Shown one piece after another: positions 45,776-56,525 of a DNA stretch of 64,000 nucleotides; position 1 is the first letter of the stretch, and every line of letters begins with the position of its first letter. The notes below the pieces were generated by a model, which was given only the letters and a program-made list of their open reading frames with translations, ran no database searches and was not told where the DNA came from. Source of the DNA: Beverwykella pulmonaria. Lineage: Eukaryota; Ascomycota; Dothideomycetes; Pleosporales; Melanommataceae. A program made the position numbers and the translations under genes. The stretch is from contig BCHH01000006.1 of NCBI GenBank assembly GCA_001599595.1, positions 2,030,319 through 2,094,318 on the forward strand. Direction: 5' to 3'.

Positions 45776-46946
45776 AGTGCATGTGAGAAAGATGAAGAGG
45801 ATGATTCGATATGTTTTAGGTTGTGCCGAAAATACTGAATGTTGACACGTCCGAGGAGAATCTACAGGATGGTTAAGCTAAATTAAAGTCGCGAGTTATA
45901 GGATCAGCTCTACCTTGTAAAGCCCCCAACTGTATCTGTCAGCAGGCCTTTTACAGCCTCAAAAGACCCTTCAATCAAATCCCTCTTATTCCCCTCAGAA
46001 GTGAGAATATATAGTACACTGTCACTTAATGGGAATTAGAAAGGCAAGCAGACTTGATATGAACGGAAAACCGGGTTCGTATTACCCAAGTGTGTATACC
46101 CTTCACCATCAGTTTAAAATCCATCGTTCTCAGATCTGTAAAATTAATTCATGTGCTTCTTCGTAGTCGCCGCTCGTAGACAAATCTAACCAAATTTCTC
46201 CGAGCTTGTGGACATAGTGCCGTGGCTTATTTTTATATCCGACGCATACCGGTTCATATCAGAACCCGCTGCACATTTCTAGTTGTGGTACGCATATCTT
46301 TCAGTGTGCCAAGTACTACAGCAAAGTAATAAGAAATCTACCAGACCAACCATCTATAGCACCCACTCACTCTTGTACAGTACCACAACCCAATTGTGCC
46401 ATTCAAATGCATTAAGTGTAAAAAAGAATCAAATCGACTTTACGCCGCCCTATTGTATATGCCAGCCAACAGATCAGCATCCGTATATAGGTTATATTCT
46501 GCAATTGTCGGTATACCCGCCCGTGAAATGGGAAGGTACTATAGACGCTGTTAATCGACTGCCCGTGGGTTTCGCAGAACGCTAATCCACGGCGGTGCAA
46601 GNGCGCAGGGNACGGTAGAAAGAGTATGGATTGCTTGTGACCACGAATCTTCTACGTAGCAAGGGCTAGCAGCGACGTCGAAGTCCTCTGCTAGCTTGCC
46701 AATTGTAGGNTTTGATTCTCGGGTGTGTCCTCCTTCTAAATTGCCGGGGCCGTATATTTATGCCTGTGCGGATCTCGCTCGCTTAATCCACCCAGTCCTC
46801 CTTCTGAGTCATTGTTATATACCGTGCAATCCACTGTAATACCAACAGCAATAATGCAGACATAAAATATAAAACACCTATATCTTTAGCGTTACGCGAT
46901 GATAATGATAAACTAAGTAGTATTCTGTTATTCTATGAACAAGAAC
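45776..46946. other. AT-rich intergenic with ambiguous bases
   Basis: About 1.2 kb of AT-rich sequence, with ambiguous bases (n) around 46600-46710. No gene supported. It ends at the AGAAC target duplication of the LTR element. Confidence 0.55.
46942..46946. repeat. Target-site duplication, left copy
   Basis: AGAAC directly before the left LTR; the identical AGAAC follows the right LTR at 49273-49277. Confidence 0.9.
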
Positions 46947-47128
46947 TGTTGGCATCACAAAGCTATTGCAATTACAATGGGGGGTGGGGGGTTCTAAACG
47001 ACTTGTTGATTCATGTATATCTATATGAGAGGTGCGGCTGAGGGAATCATCCCACCCCTCTGCCGCCAATCATGGCTAGTGCCTCGCGTGATCACCACGT
47101 GATCACTACGTTCTGTATACTCCCAACA
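46947..47128 (-). repeat. LTR (3' LTR of the minus-strand element), 182 bp
   Basis: Begins TGTTGGCATCACAAAG, ends TATACTCCCAACA. It carries an extra GTGATCAC-type palindrome repeat compared with the other LTR, and a G-rich run. Confidence 0.92.
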
Positions 47129-47419
47129 CTCCTGCTACCATCCCATAGACCTCTGAAGCAAGCACTGCGCGCGTCACTCTTTTGCTCTTGGTGGAGCTGT
47201 AGTGAATGATATTGCCAATAATATCAAATTCGCTCTCTCCGGGGGTTTCATTTGCAATGACGATCAGATATCCGAGCTCAAATCTTTGTTGTTTGCGAAT
47301 GAGCCGTCGACAAATGCAAATAGCTTCGCTGATTTGATCTTAATAGGTAGGTATTGGAGTCCTCGATCAAGATTTGCCATGTGCCATAAGATGCGTTTGT
47401 TGGGGCCTTAATCTCGTCA
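47129..47419 (-). pseudogene. RNase H fragment of copia pol
   Basis: Reading leftward from about 47380: KSAKLFAFVDGSFANNKDLS, then after a small deletion that shifts the frame GYLIVIANE, IIGNIIHYSSTKSKRVTR and AVLASEVYGMVAGV. This matches the first half of the copia RNase H domain (DGSFANN, HxSS-K-KRVTRSVLASELY). It stops at the LTR, so the domain's end is also lost. Confidence 0.8.
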
Positions 47420-48691
47420 TTACCAGTTCTGAGTGACGTTTTGGGCGAGGTAGGCGTTGAATTGTTTTGCCTTCCGGGAACGCGTTGTGGTGCGTATTGA
47501 ATTCCTTAATTGGGTGCAAACAGCCTCGTACGTGCCAGCAGGTTGATATAGGGCAAGGTTGCATTCTGGGACGTATTGGCAAGCACTTAGTAATTGGTCT
47601 CGAATAATACAGTCAGTTTGGTATGGCGCTGAGAGACCGCGTTGAACTTTCTCAAGCGTGTCGAATAGTATTTGAAGGCATTCGCTGCGTGGTTTGTCAG
47701 GGTTCTTAGCGATGATGCTAGGCAATGTGGTTTGTCGCCACAATTGCAAGTATTCCTGGCTTTTCTCTTCAGTCTCAAAGAAGGACCTAGTTCGTGCCTC
47801 CATCTCAGCAAATGTGAGTCCTTTGCAGGCCAGATGATCGTAGTAGAAGTTTCTAGCACGACCGCGCAGCATCAAGGAGTAGGCGTCGTGGTATTGGCCA
47901 GGGCCGATTCCAACCTTCCTGCAAGTATCGTAGAATATAATCAATTTGGAGTTGAGAATGTCGAACAATTCACCGCTGAACCTCATATCATCTGTATACA
48001 ACTCTGACAACCAAATGAGAAGCTTTGGTAGTCTAAGCAATGGTATGTTTGCCTGATGTTGTTGTAGTTGGGGTTGCGTAGTCTGCTGGGATGTATTCTG
48101 AGGTGGTTGAGCAGATGTTTGCCAGTAATTGTTGGTGAAATCCTCGTGTGGTGTGTTCGCCGGAGACTGAGAAGATTGAGGTTGAGGAGAGCTTGAACTA
48201 GCACTAGTAATGCCTGCTGGGGTTGTCAATCTCATGCCTGCAGTTGGTTGAGATTTGATAGCTGTATAGTGCTGGCAGTTCAGGTTGAAGCCTCTGTAGG
48301 CTTTGATTTGAGTTTGAATGTTTGCTGGGGTCCATTCATATGGCTCATCTCTCGCGAGCATGAGTGCCATGTTCTTTGGGACGGTGTTGTGGCCTTTCTC
48401 TAACTCTACAAACACTCCGTTCTTGCGGATAAAGCTGCGAAACACCTTGACAGCGTCGTCAAATACTTTCTTCCAAATAGCCTCATTCCATCCATCAAAA
48501 TCCTCTGTGAGAATGTACCAGAGCTCATCGTCAACATATCCACAGTCTTTGTATTCCTCCAGGCGCCATACTATGAAACCAGTAAGGTCCTTGGGATCAA
48601 CAGTATCAGGGTTTGATACGTCAGGACGCTTCTTTGTCCAGGTATGAGGATATAGCTCGTCCTTCCACTTGCTCGGGTACTTGAATGACAT
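47420..48691 (-). CDS. Gag protein of the copia-type element
   Basis: 423 residues, intact frame from ATG at 48691. An N-terminal capsid-like region (FKYPSKWKDELYPHTWTKKR, FIVWRLEEYKDCGYVDDELW) is followed by a Gln/Pro/Ser linker (about 150-225) and the retrotransposon Gag helices (GPGQYHDAYSLMLRGRARNFYYDHL, FAEMEARTRSFFETEEKSQEYLQLW). It ends at NAYLAQNVTQNW just before where the fungal family normally continues to a CCHC-type zinc finger, so the nucleic-acid-binding end is missing through the internal deletion. It could still assemble capsids; expression unknown. Confidence 0.85.
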   Translation of the reverse strand: MSFKYPSKWKDELYPHTWTKKRPDVSNPDTVDPKDLTGFIVWRLEEYKDCGYVDDELWYILTEDFDGWNEAIWKKVFDDAVKVFRSFIRKNGVFVELEKGHNTVPKNMALMLARDEPYEWTPANIQTQIKAYRGFNLNCQHYTAIKSQPTAGMRLTTPAGITSASSSSPQPQSSQSPANTPHEDFTNNYWQTSAQPPQNTSQQTTQPQLQQHQANIPLLRLPKLLIWLSELYTDDMRFSGELFDILNSKLIIFYDTCRKVGIGPGQYHDAYSLMLRGRARNFYYDHLACKGLTFAEMEARTRSFFETEEKSQEYLQLWRQTTLPSIIAKNPDKPRSECLQILFDTLEKVQRGLSAPYQTDCIIRDQLLSACQYVPECNLALYQPAGTYEAVCTQLRNSIRTTTRSRKAKQFNAYLAQNVTQNW

Positions 48692-49095
48692 CTTGGGTAG
48701 GTGTACGGTATGTAGGTTAGGAATCGAGGAAGACGGTTGAAAGGAGAAGGGTAATCGGCATGTACAGCGTGTACGATGGTGTTGACTATTTGTTCGTAGT
48801 CTGCGAGTGTGTTCGGGGTCGATGCGGTTTGGGTGGTGACACTGGGTTCTCGTCGCTAGGGTTCGCGGCGGCGAGCAGTCGCAGTCTGCGTGATGGGCGC
48901 AACTCAGCTCATTCGAACCTTGAGCTTGAGTCTTGGAGATCCAGCTTCAAACGTTCAGCGCTCAAAAGCTAACTTCCTTTAGCACAGGGTCTTCAGACAT
49001 ACACATCTGCTAAAAGAAGACGACGGTGTCCTACCAGGCCTGTCTCTTCCTGAGAAACCTTGCTGTCTGTGGTTGTGAGTTCAACCACTGTTCAG

Positions 49096-49272
49096 TGTTG
49101 GCATCACAAGGCTATTGCAATTGCATTGGGGGGGGGGGGGGTTCTAAACGACTTGTTGATTCATGTATATCTACCGGTATATGAGAGGTGCCCCTGAGGG
49201 AATCATCCCACCCCGCTGCCGCCAATCATGGCTAGTGCCTCACGTGATCACCGCGTTCTATATACTCCAACA
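49096..49272 (-). repeat. LTR (5' LTR of the minus-strand element), 177 bp
   Basis: Begins TGTTGGCATCACAAGG, ends TATACTCCAACA. Same order as the other LTR with a long uninterrupted G run (about 49127-49141). Confidence 0.92.
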
Positions 49273-49277
49273 AGAAC
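49273..49277. repeat. Target-site duplication, right copy
   Basis: AGAAC, identical to 46942-46946. Confidence 0.9.
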
Positions 49278-49883
49278 AATGATAATAAATATGTAAACAA
49301 AGGAAAAAAGAACTTTTACCCTCTTCATCTCTCCAGAATCTCCACTATATGACGCAAGAGAATCCCTCATCAACTCCTTCTATACCCTCGATTCCTCTTC
49401 CCCCCATCTCCAATAACAAAAGGGTTCTCCGTTCTCACGTTCTACTCCGCGCGTGGGATAGTGTATGTAGATTCGCCATGAACTCACGTCCCCCGTTCTC
49501 ACTCCTTGAAACTTTCCCGTTCCTTCTCTCATCGCTGTAGGTGGTAACTCTTCCGTTTTCCCTTGGAGTCAGAGAGGCTCGTGACTTGAGTATAAAAATT
49601 AAAGGGAAGACGATAGAGAGATGGAGATACTTATGAGAAATGCTTATAGCATTTATCTAGCGCTTGAAGAGGAATTGTTCAGTTACGCATGTCCAAGCTG
49701 TGAATGCCTTTATAAAAACAATCTTTAATTTCTCCAGAGTCAATAATCCATCCTATTTATTTGAGCAGGCTTTGATAGTACAATAATAACTCTCTTCCAA
49801 AAGAAATATCAACTGCATCCATATCCCACGCACACAACGCCACCAAAAATCCCTCCTCCCCTCCTCCACAAACTCCACCCAAA
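49278..49883. other. Intergenic right of the LTR element
   Basis: About 600 bp. No supportable gene; CT-rich tracts at 49790-49880 resemble a promoter of the small gene that follows. Confidence 0.5.
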
Positions 49884-50266
49884 ATGACACCCGCCACATC
49901 CATCGCCGACAAAAACGGGCACTTCGTCGCACACTCAGCCAAGCACCTCCACAAGCACATCAACGAGTACCTCGCTAAACACATCCTCCGCCTCCTTCCG
50001 ACGCACAAACGGGCACCCTTATACAACGAAGTTATAGGAAAGAAAAGGAAGGTGAGACGTAGATAGGTGATCCATCGCTATCGAAAAAGCGACAACGTAT
50101 TTCTGAGACGTGGACAAAAGCATTGATTAAGGTTTACTATGCACTGCCGTATCTACCAGGGCCCATTTTGCAATTGGAAAATTCGAGTCCAGACCTTGAT
50201 TTGGAAGGTGATAGTGTATTAGATGGAGCCGAGGAACAGATATCTGTTGCGAGAAGGAGTGAATAG
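49884..50266 (+). pseudogene. Small unknown protein gene, apparently frameshifted
   Basis: ATG at 49884 opens a 60-residue frame (MTPATSIADKNGHFVAHSAK, then HLHKHINEYLAKHILRLLPT) ending in a basic stretch at 50066. Directly after, shifted by one base, coding-like sequence continues to TAG at 50264-50266 (KALIKVYYALPYLPGPILQL, then an acidic end). The only GT-AG pair that would join them makes a 32-nt intron, shorter than normal. So either a one-base frameshift/sequence error or a very short intron separates two halves of a protein of about 125 residues. No family recognised. Confidence 0.45.
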
Positions 50267-50316
50267 CATCCATGTCATATTTTTCTATTGTACACTAACA
50301 TACCAATTGGAATACT

Positions 50317-51834
50317 TTACCGTCTTCGCGACTCGTTATCATTGTCATCGCGGGGTTCAAAATTCAGCTTCAAAGATGTTAGCCTAGTAACCGAAGTGAA
50401 CTCCAGCTTTGAAATCTTTGCCTACCTGATTCCCATTGTATAGTTCCTGGCGTCTCGGCTCCCTCGCTCTCTGATCCGCAAGGGTCGTTACCCTGACATT
50501 CCCTTCACCCTGCGGCCGAGCTTCGCTCAGTGCCCTGCCTTGCGCTGCTTGCTCCTCTTGTGTACTCGCACCTCCGTAGCCGACCACTGAGCCTAGAGCA
50601 CTGCCGACGTATCCTACCGCAGATGACGCTAGGCCGAAGACACCACCAACGAGGCCCGTAACACCACCAACGACACCACCCACCACGCCGCCTCCACTGC
50701 TAGAATACGCTTCCGTATAGCCCTTTACTGCTATTAAGACCAGCGTAGCGCTAGGCGCAAGATCGATGTCTCCTAGCGTCTCGCTTTCATCGCTAGCAGA
50801 CAGCTCGCGACTAGGTAGCGGGGCCAGGATTTGCCTGAAGTAGTACGGAGGAAGCTTTGAGTTTGGATCCTCGCTCATGGCTGTAAATTCCTGATCGATC
50901 CACGCCCGGACCTCATTCTGTAGACTAGTCGTTCTATCAAATGTAGAGCGAATGGTCCGGCCATCGAATAACCTGACATTGAGGTGTACCTTCTGTGCCT
51001 GTGACCCCTTCGTACTGGTAGATGTAGGGAAATGCGCAGAGGTAGGTGAAGACTGCGCTCCGATTTCGCGTTCTGCTTTCCGCGCCTCTGCCTGGGCTTT
51101 CCGTTCTGCCTTTGCTGCTTCTATGCCAGCCTGTATGCGTGCCAGCTCAGCGTTTTCTTCCTGCTTCTTCTTGCGGAGCGCATCGCGGGCAGTTTGCTGC
51201 GCGGAGGGTTCGACGGGCTTCGGCGCGGGGGTTGTGGCTTTTTGTTTTCCTTTTGCTTTTGCTGAAGGCGGGAGGACGGAGGAGATGGGGTGGCGATCTT
51301 CTTGTATTGTGGAACGTGCTGCAGTGGGTTCAGACGGCGATCCTGCTGTTGTTTCTTGTGTACCAGAGGACTGTGTTTTGGAGCCCAGAATCGGTGCTGC
51401 CCCGAGGACTTTCCGTATCCTGTTTATGAAGTCGTCTTTTGTCACGCCGCTTACAATCTGCTCGCGCAGTTGTCCCGCGTGTATGACAATGAAGCTCGGG
51501 GCATTCTCGATGGAGCAGAAAGCGGATAGGTAGCCCGCCTCAGTAGATCCAGCCTCGAGTCTCAGCAAGACCACTTTTTGTTCGAGGAGACTGGACAACT
51601 GCCTCATACGTTAGCTAGTAGCATTACTATGGAGAGCATAGGGCAGCTACCCAGCCGCTCTGGAGCCAGTCGTTCTCCCATGTTGCACTCTCTTCGCCGT
51701 CGTCTGCGGTCGCGGTCAGCATCCACTCTCCATACGGAGCCGTGGACCATCTCACCTCGGACAAAACACGCGACAAGCTTCTTCTCCTGGATGGCAAGGC
51801 TGATGCCGCTCTGCAAGCTTCCTTCGTGGAACAT
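50317..51834 (-). CDS. UBX-domain protein with thioredoxin-like (UAS) N-terminus
   Basis: 451 residues, four exons (51834-51756, 51703-51651, 51598-50426, 50367-50317). Splicing yields EKKLVACFVR-DDGEESATWEND, a UAS/thioredoxin-like start, followed by VVLLRLEAGSTEAGYLSAFC and APSFIVIHAGQL. A coiled Lys/Glu/Ala region (about 190-245, KKKQEENAELARIQAGIEAA) precedes a UBX domain at about 270-360 (KVHLNVRLFDGRTIRSTFDR, LPPYYFRQILAPLPSRELSA). UBX proteins bind the Cdc48/p97 ATPase; this arrangement resembles UBXN4/Ubx-type ERAD adaptors, and a Gly/Val-rich hydrophobic segment after the UBX domain could act as a membrane hairpin. The last exon gives the family-like end NGNQLNFEPRDDND. Confidence 0.87.
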
Positions 51835-52771
51835 GATTGGATATCGCGGATGGTTGGAGTTGTGGACAGGTGAGCAGCGGGGAGCTTGAGCTTTGGGGAA
51901 TGCACGCGTCAAAGCTTCGCGGGGAATGGGTGCCGAGGGTGGGCCGCGCTTTCTTGCCAACGAATTGCAATTCTGGTATGAAGAAAGAAAAAAAAGTGCA
52001 ACTCTTCACCATATAGCATTGCCTACAGCCAAAGGTGCCACACGTCCGAAGTAAACTCGCCCTGCATTTGCATAAGCCGGGACAAATATTTATAAATGCT
52101 GTGCCCCACTTGCCCGAGACAAAATATAGAACCATGCTGCTGCAAGTGTCCGAACGTTTAGACTTGGGGTAGGGCATATCTGCCACCTGCATACTATCTG
52201 GCGTATGAAAAAGCAGAGCTAGCTGCTTATGACGTGCCGTTAAAATAGCCTGCCTGCAGTCCTGCGCGTTGGTATGTGAACATCACTAATGTAGAAACAG
52301 TGAAATTAGGCAAGGGGGGAAATGCAATCGTTGAAGACTCAAAATGCAAAGATCTATCGAGAATAAAGGAACCAGAATCCGCCAAATCCTTCTTGCTAAA
52401 GGAGAGTGCACAGAACAACAGTGCTCCACTATCTACACGCAATGCACGAAAAGGCTGTCTGATCCGGTACTAGTTCTTCCTAGCGGGGCTAAGAAAGTAA
52501 ACACTGTGTATATGAAGCCGAGTGCGCCGATCCTAAGCTGTGAGATTTTGCTAAAATGCGCCTGACGTTGATATATACGCAATAATGCCAGCGACCCTAG
52601 CATGATATGCCATGTGTGAAGCCATATGTGTGAAGCCATATCGTGCTATGGTCTGCTTCTCCAATCTTGGTGTAAGGCCATTGTGGCGATGGCTAAATTT
52701 CATTCAAGCCGCCCGTGTCTTCATCAACACCAAATGCCGCCTCCACATCCCCTGCACCTCTCGGCGTTCCT
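51835..52771. other. Intergenic between UBX and Rac genes
   Basis: About 940 bp, shared by the UBX upstream region and the Rac 3' side. A short tandem duplication of TGTGTGAAGCCATA occurs at about 52612-52641. No gene supported. Confidence 0.5.
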
Positions 52772-53634
52772 TCATAGGACGATGCACTTTGATGATTTTT
52801 TCTTAGTTTCTCTCGGGCGAGGGCTGAGGACAGCGCTGCAGGGAATTAGCACATGGGTCCAGCTAGGCAACCCCTTTCGCAACATACCGAATGGCCTCAT
52901 CAAAAACACTCTTCAAGTTTCGCTGTGTCAGGGCAGAGCATTCCAAATACTTCTGCGCCTTAATTTCCTTGGCAACTATGACGGCCTGTCCAAACTCGAT
53001 GGGTGCCATCTTCTTCTGCCTGAGGCTCTCCTTGGTAGCCTCATCCTCCCTCAAATCGAGCTTTGTGCCGACAAGTATAATAGGTATACCTGGCGCGTGG
53101 TGGTTGATCTCGGGGTACCACTGTGTTTGACTCAGTATTGTGCAACTGTGACCCATCTCAATGTAGCTTTACCTTAGCCTTGACGTTGTCAAATGACGGC
53201 GGGCTAACGATGGAGAAGCATATCAGGAAAACGTCGGTCTGAGGATATGAGAGCGGGCGCAGTCTGTCGTAGTCTTCCTGGCCAGCAGTATCCCAGAGTC
53301 CGAGACTTATCGGCTTCCCGTCCACCATCACATTTGCGGAGTAGTTATCGAAGCTGTGCGGTTAGCTCGTGTTTCAGAGGCTCGCTGGTCTAACTCACAC
53401 TGTGGGAATATACTCTCCCGGGAAAGCGTTTGTCGTGTATGAAATGAGGAGACATGTCTGCAATGTTTAGCAGGCCACTATTTGGGATGGAGGAAGAGCT
53501 GCGGCTCACTTTGCCCACGGCACCGTCGCCAGTCACGACACACTGCGATGCGGTTAGCCAAGACGCTCGCACAAACAGAGGCGCTAGATGCAGCGTGTTC
53601 GCACCTTCAAAGATTGGGTCGTCGGGGCAGCCAT
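52772..53634 (-). CDS. rac1: Rho-family GTPase Rac
   Basis: 199 residues in six exons (53634-53605, 53542-53510, 53457-53399, 53353-53173, 53120-52888, 52835-52772), all phase-consistent. G1 GDGAVGKT, switch I YIPTVFDNYSA, switch [22 protein letters not shown] and [20 protein letters not shown] identify Rac rather than Cdc42 (which has LGLFDTAGQ). Base-binding motifs GTKLDLRED and [11 protein letters not shown] are intact. The C-terminus is [16 protein letters not shown]: a polybasic stretch and a CAAX box ending in Leu, predicting geranylgeranylation and plasma-membrane location. Rac controls polarity, hyphal branching and NADPH oxidase in filamentous fungi. The last intron hides the CAAX exon, and simple read-through would end the protein early in KGVA. 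Confidence 0.96.
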
Positions 53635-55364
53635 CGCGATGCGGCTGGTTCTGGGGGTTCGGCGGAGCGAGAGGCGGATGCTTTGGCTCGTGGGGACGGG
53701 GTGGGACGGAGACGAGTGCGGCGTCGGGAAGCGGCGCGATGGGGGCTCGAAGCAGGAAGCAGCTGCGCGGCTTCGAAGTAAGAGTTTGCGTTGGTTGCGG
53801 GTGTTGTGGCGAGTGAAGGACGCACCGGTGTGGATTATTCTGCCTGCTATGGACGGGCGGTGGAGCTATCTTCTGCAGCGGAGAAGGGGCGGGCGTTTTA
53901 TCGCTTGGCCGCAACGAGGTGAGGCGGGTCACCGAACAAGAATGCTGCAGCGCGGGCCACAAGGGTCGCAGGCACGGCAAGCGGCGCGTCTTGGGGGGAT
54001 TGGGATTGAGATTTGGATGGGCAGCTTGGGGACCAGGCGTCCAGCGCAGCTTTGGTAAATGGGATAGCAGCGTAGTTGTGAGGGCTGTGTGCAGAAACGG
54101 CGACGTTGGCTACCGGTACTATTTTACTCTTGATGCAGGCGCGTATGGCCGACTTGCCATTGAAACAGACTTGCGACACCTCGCGCCAAGGAGCTGCCAT
54201 ACCCACTCACCGCCCTCAGTCACAGATGCTGCCCACGACTCCGACTCCATCACCCCGTCTGCGCGGGCTGATAGGCAGGCTAGCTCCGCGCCCTGCATCC
54301 ACGGGGCCAGGCCACTCCTGACTACTCGCCCAAACCTTTTCACCAGACGTGACGATCGCGCTGCACACCAAGTTAAGCCCGACAAATGCTTGTTCACCCG
54401 CCTCTGTCGAGCCGTGACGGTTCTGCGTCGGCTGCATGACACCCCCGTGTGGCGCCAGAACAGGAACGCATTCACGCTCGCACAGGCAAAAGTCAAGCAT
54501 GCAGTCTAATCGATACACTCTACCACGCATGTCACTCCACCCCGGAGCTGCGGTAATACGGACAATCAATAATACATTTTCCACCCCCGCGCCCCCATTC
54601 GCCAGCGAGCATGCATTTTTCGGATGCTAGACCGAGAGGGGCTTGGCGGTCGACCTTCAATGCAGTTCGAAATGTGCTGTTGTACATTGCTAGTGAAAAA
54701 TGGAAGTGAGACAGAAGCCCGTAAAGATCGCGGCGACCTTTGTCGGTACTCGGTCGGCTGTCTTCGACATACGCCCGGCGCTGATGATGTCGTGTGTGCG
54801 ATTCCCGATAACGTGGGTGATATGTTCTTCGCAGGTTCGTTTTGTTGATGATAAACGGGTGATAAGTGATGGGGGGTTTAAACGAAAAGGATATGCATAG
54901 AAGGTCCCAATGATGAAGATCGGCATGATATTGGGAACATTCGCTCGGCTGGAAATTAGATTGCCGTTGAGGCTTGAAGTAAGAAAAACAACCAGGATCA
55001 GGGATCATTAAACATTCGGCTCAGGAAAGAAGCACGATGGGGACTATGTAGTCGTGGTCACAATATCATTCACGGCCAAGAGTGTAGGTCTCGAAAACTC
55101 AAACTCAACGACAAGATTTGGTTGTTTCGTCAATGTGAAGCAAACGGCTGTTTAAACAGCTGCCACAACAAAGTTTGACGGATGTGAATACTGAAAACAA
55201 AAAAATGTGAATGCTTTTGGACTGGATATCATTGTGTTCTCAATAGGTTCTCTGCAGCTAATTAGCAGGGAACCATGTTGGAAAAGACAGCACTCCTCAC
55301 CATAGCTAAAGCAGTCTCATTATTTTCAGAAGAATGCCCCTAAGAAGCTCATGAGGCTCACGGC
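53635..55364. other. Long intergenic region upstream of Rac
   Basis: About 1.7 kb between the Rac start and the CMS1 stop, GC-rich near the Rac start. Several open frames exist but show no domain, no splice-linked coding and low-complexity Arg-rich composition. Probably a long regulatory region and 5' leader. Confidence 0.55.
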
Positions 55365-56301
55365 TTAGTAGAAGAGGAACAGATCGCCTCCGTCTTCCTC
55401 GTCGCTAATGAACTCTTTCCGTAGAAGGAGCCTGAGCAGAGACTCGTGAAGCTCCTTCATGTCGAGAATGCCGCGCTTTTTCTGGTCAATATAGGAAACA
55501 TCAATAACAATTCGTTTGAGGTTCGTAGTAGACAGAGCACTTTGGTCAAGTAGAGCAGTCAGCCGCTCAGGTGTCCCAACGCCGAAGTCAATCCTATGTT
55601 GTTGTCAGTCATAGAATTGAAAGCCGTGAGTGATTGCAAACCTACTTGTTTTTCTTGAGAAACGCCACCTGTTCGGCAACTTTCATATGCTTCGCGAACA
55701 ATTTGGCGACATTTGGGTTCTTGACGCCTTGCTTTGGTAGACCACTCTTTAGGGCTCTGAACACATCTGCAGCTCGGATGCCAGATGCTGTGACAACGAT
55801 GGTATGTGGTGCCCCTGTGGGTTTAGTGTCTGTTGGATCCAGTTTGCCGGCATTCTTCTTCAGAAAAGCTGCAAGGTTGTCAAGAGTTCGTGGCTTGGTC
55901 CAGCTGCTGCTGTCCTGTATAGAGCGACCTAATTTGAGATGAGTAGCTGGTTCTTCATGGAGTTGAAAGTATTGTGTACCTGGAATAAATTGCTCGTCAA
56001 GCTCCACTGTGCTGAGATCTTTTCCGTAAAGTCGCGTCCGCGAATTGATGTAGTCGGCAAGAAGTTGGCTATCCATGCGTTCAAAAGCATGGTTGATCCC
56101 TAGCTCTTGGTCAAGATCGTCCTCCTCAATTTCCTTCATTTTCTGTTTCTTCTTCTCCTTCCGCGCAGCCTTTTTGACGGCCTTCTTGGTACCCTGCCCG
56201 ACGTCTGCTTCATTGTCTCTCTTCCGCTTTTTGGAGCCTGCCAGGTGGTCAAATTCAGGATCAATGAGGGGAATGCCCCCATCTAACTCTGAGTCTGACA
56301 T
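55365..56301 (-). CDS. CMS1: Cms1-like ribosome biogenesis protein (90S/U3 particle)
   Basis: 294 residues, two exons (56301-55646 and 55593-55365). N-terminus acidic then very basic (SKKRKRDNEADVGQGTKKAV), the nuclear and nucleolar style of the family. The core gives PHTIVVTASGIRAADVFRAL and, across the intron, KKNK-IDFGVGTPERLTALLD, a DEAD-helicase-like fold remnant (GTPxR) seen in Cms1, followed by LKRIVIDVSYIDQKKRGILD. Yeast Cms1 is a component of the 90S pre-ribosome. The start is the ATG at 56301 (MSDSELDGG); the long open frame upstream overlaps the CENP-T promoter and is not expected to be coding. Confidence 0.87.
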
Positions 56302-56525
56302 TTTATTGCTGGTTTTGAGGAGAGGAAGGCCAAGGGTGCAGTTTGTCGCCGGGTGAATAATTTCAAAAAGTTCAAAGTCACGTGCAAGCTTATCGATAGC
56401 CCAAGAGCTAGTCTCCACTCGGGAACGCGCTGAACGCGTCTCAGCATCAACACCAACAATTATTTCTCCGTACACCTTGCAACGTACCGTCCAAACGTTG
56501 CCCGTCGGAATATCGATGCGCAAAT
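56302..56525. promoter_or_regulatory. Bidirectional promoter, CMS1 and CENP-T
   Basis: 224 bp between divergent start codons. No palindrome or known site recognised. Confidence 0.5.

Larger units (their letters stand above)
46947..49272 (-). mobile_element. Internally deleted Ty1/copia LTR retrotransposon (non-autonomous)
   Basis: 2326 bp bounded by two LTRs that start TGTTGG and end CCAACA (TG...CA with 6-bp inverted ends) and flanked by a 5-bp duplication. The inner part holds a gag ORF and a frameshifted RNase H fragment, both on the minus strand; protease, integrase and reverse transcriptase are missing. The intact ends and duplication suggest the deleted form was mobilised as such by an autonomous relative. 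Confidence 0.92.

Noticed and set aside
46283..46585. 100-codon frame left of the LTR element
   Set aside because: No motif, AT-rich low-information sequence.
53919..54509. Long open frames upstream of Rac
   Set aside because: Arg/Gly/Ala-rich, overlapping on both strands, no motif and no splice-supported continuation.
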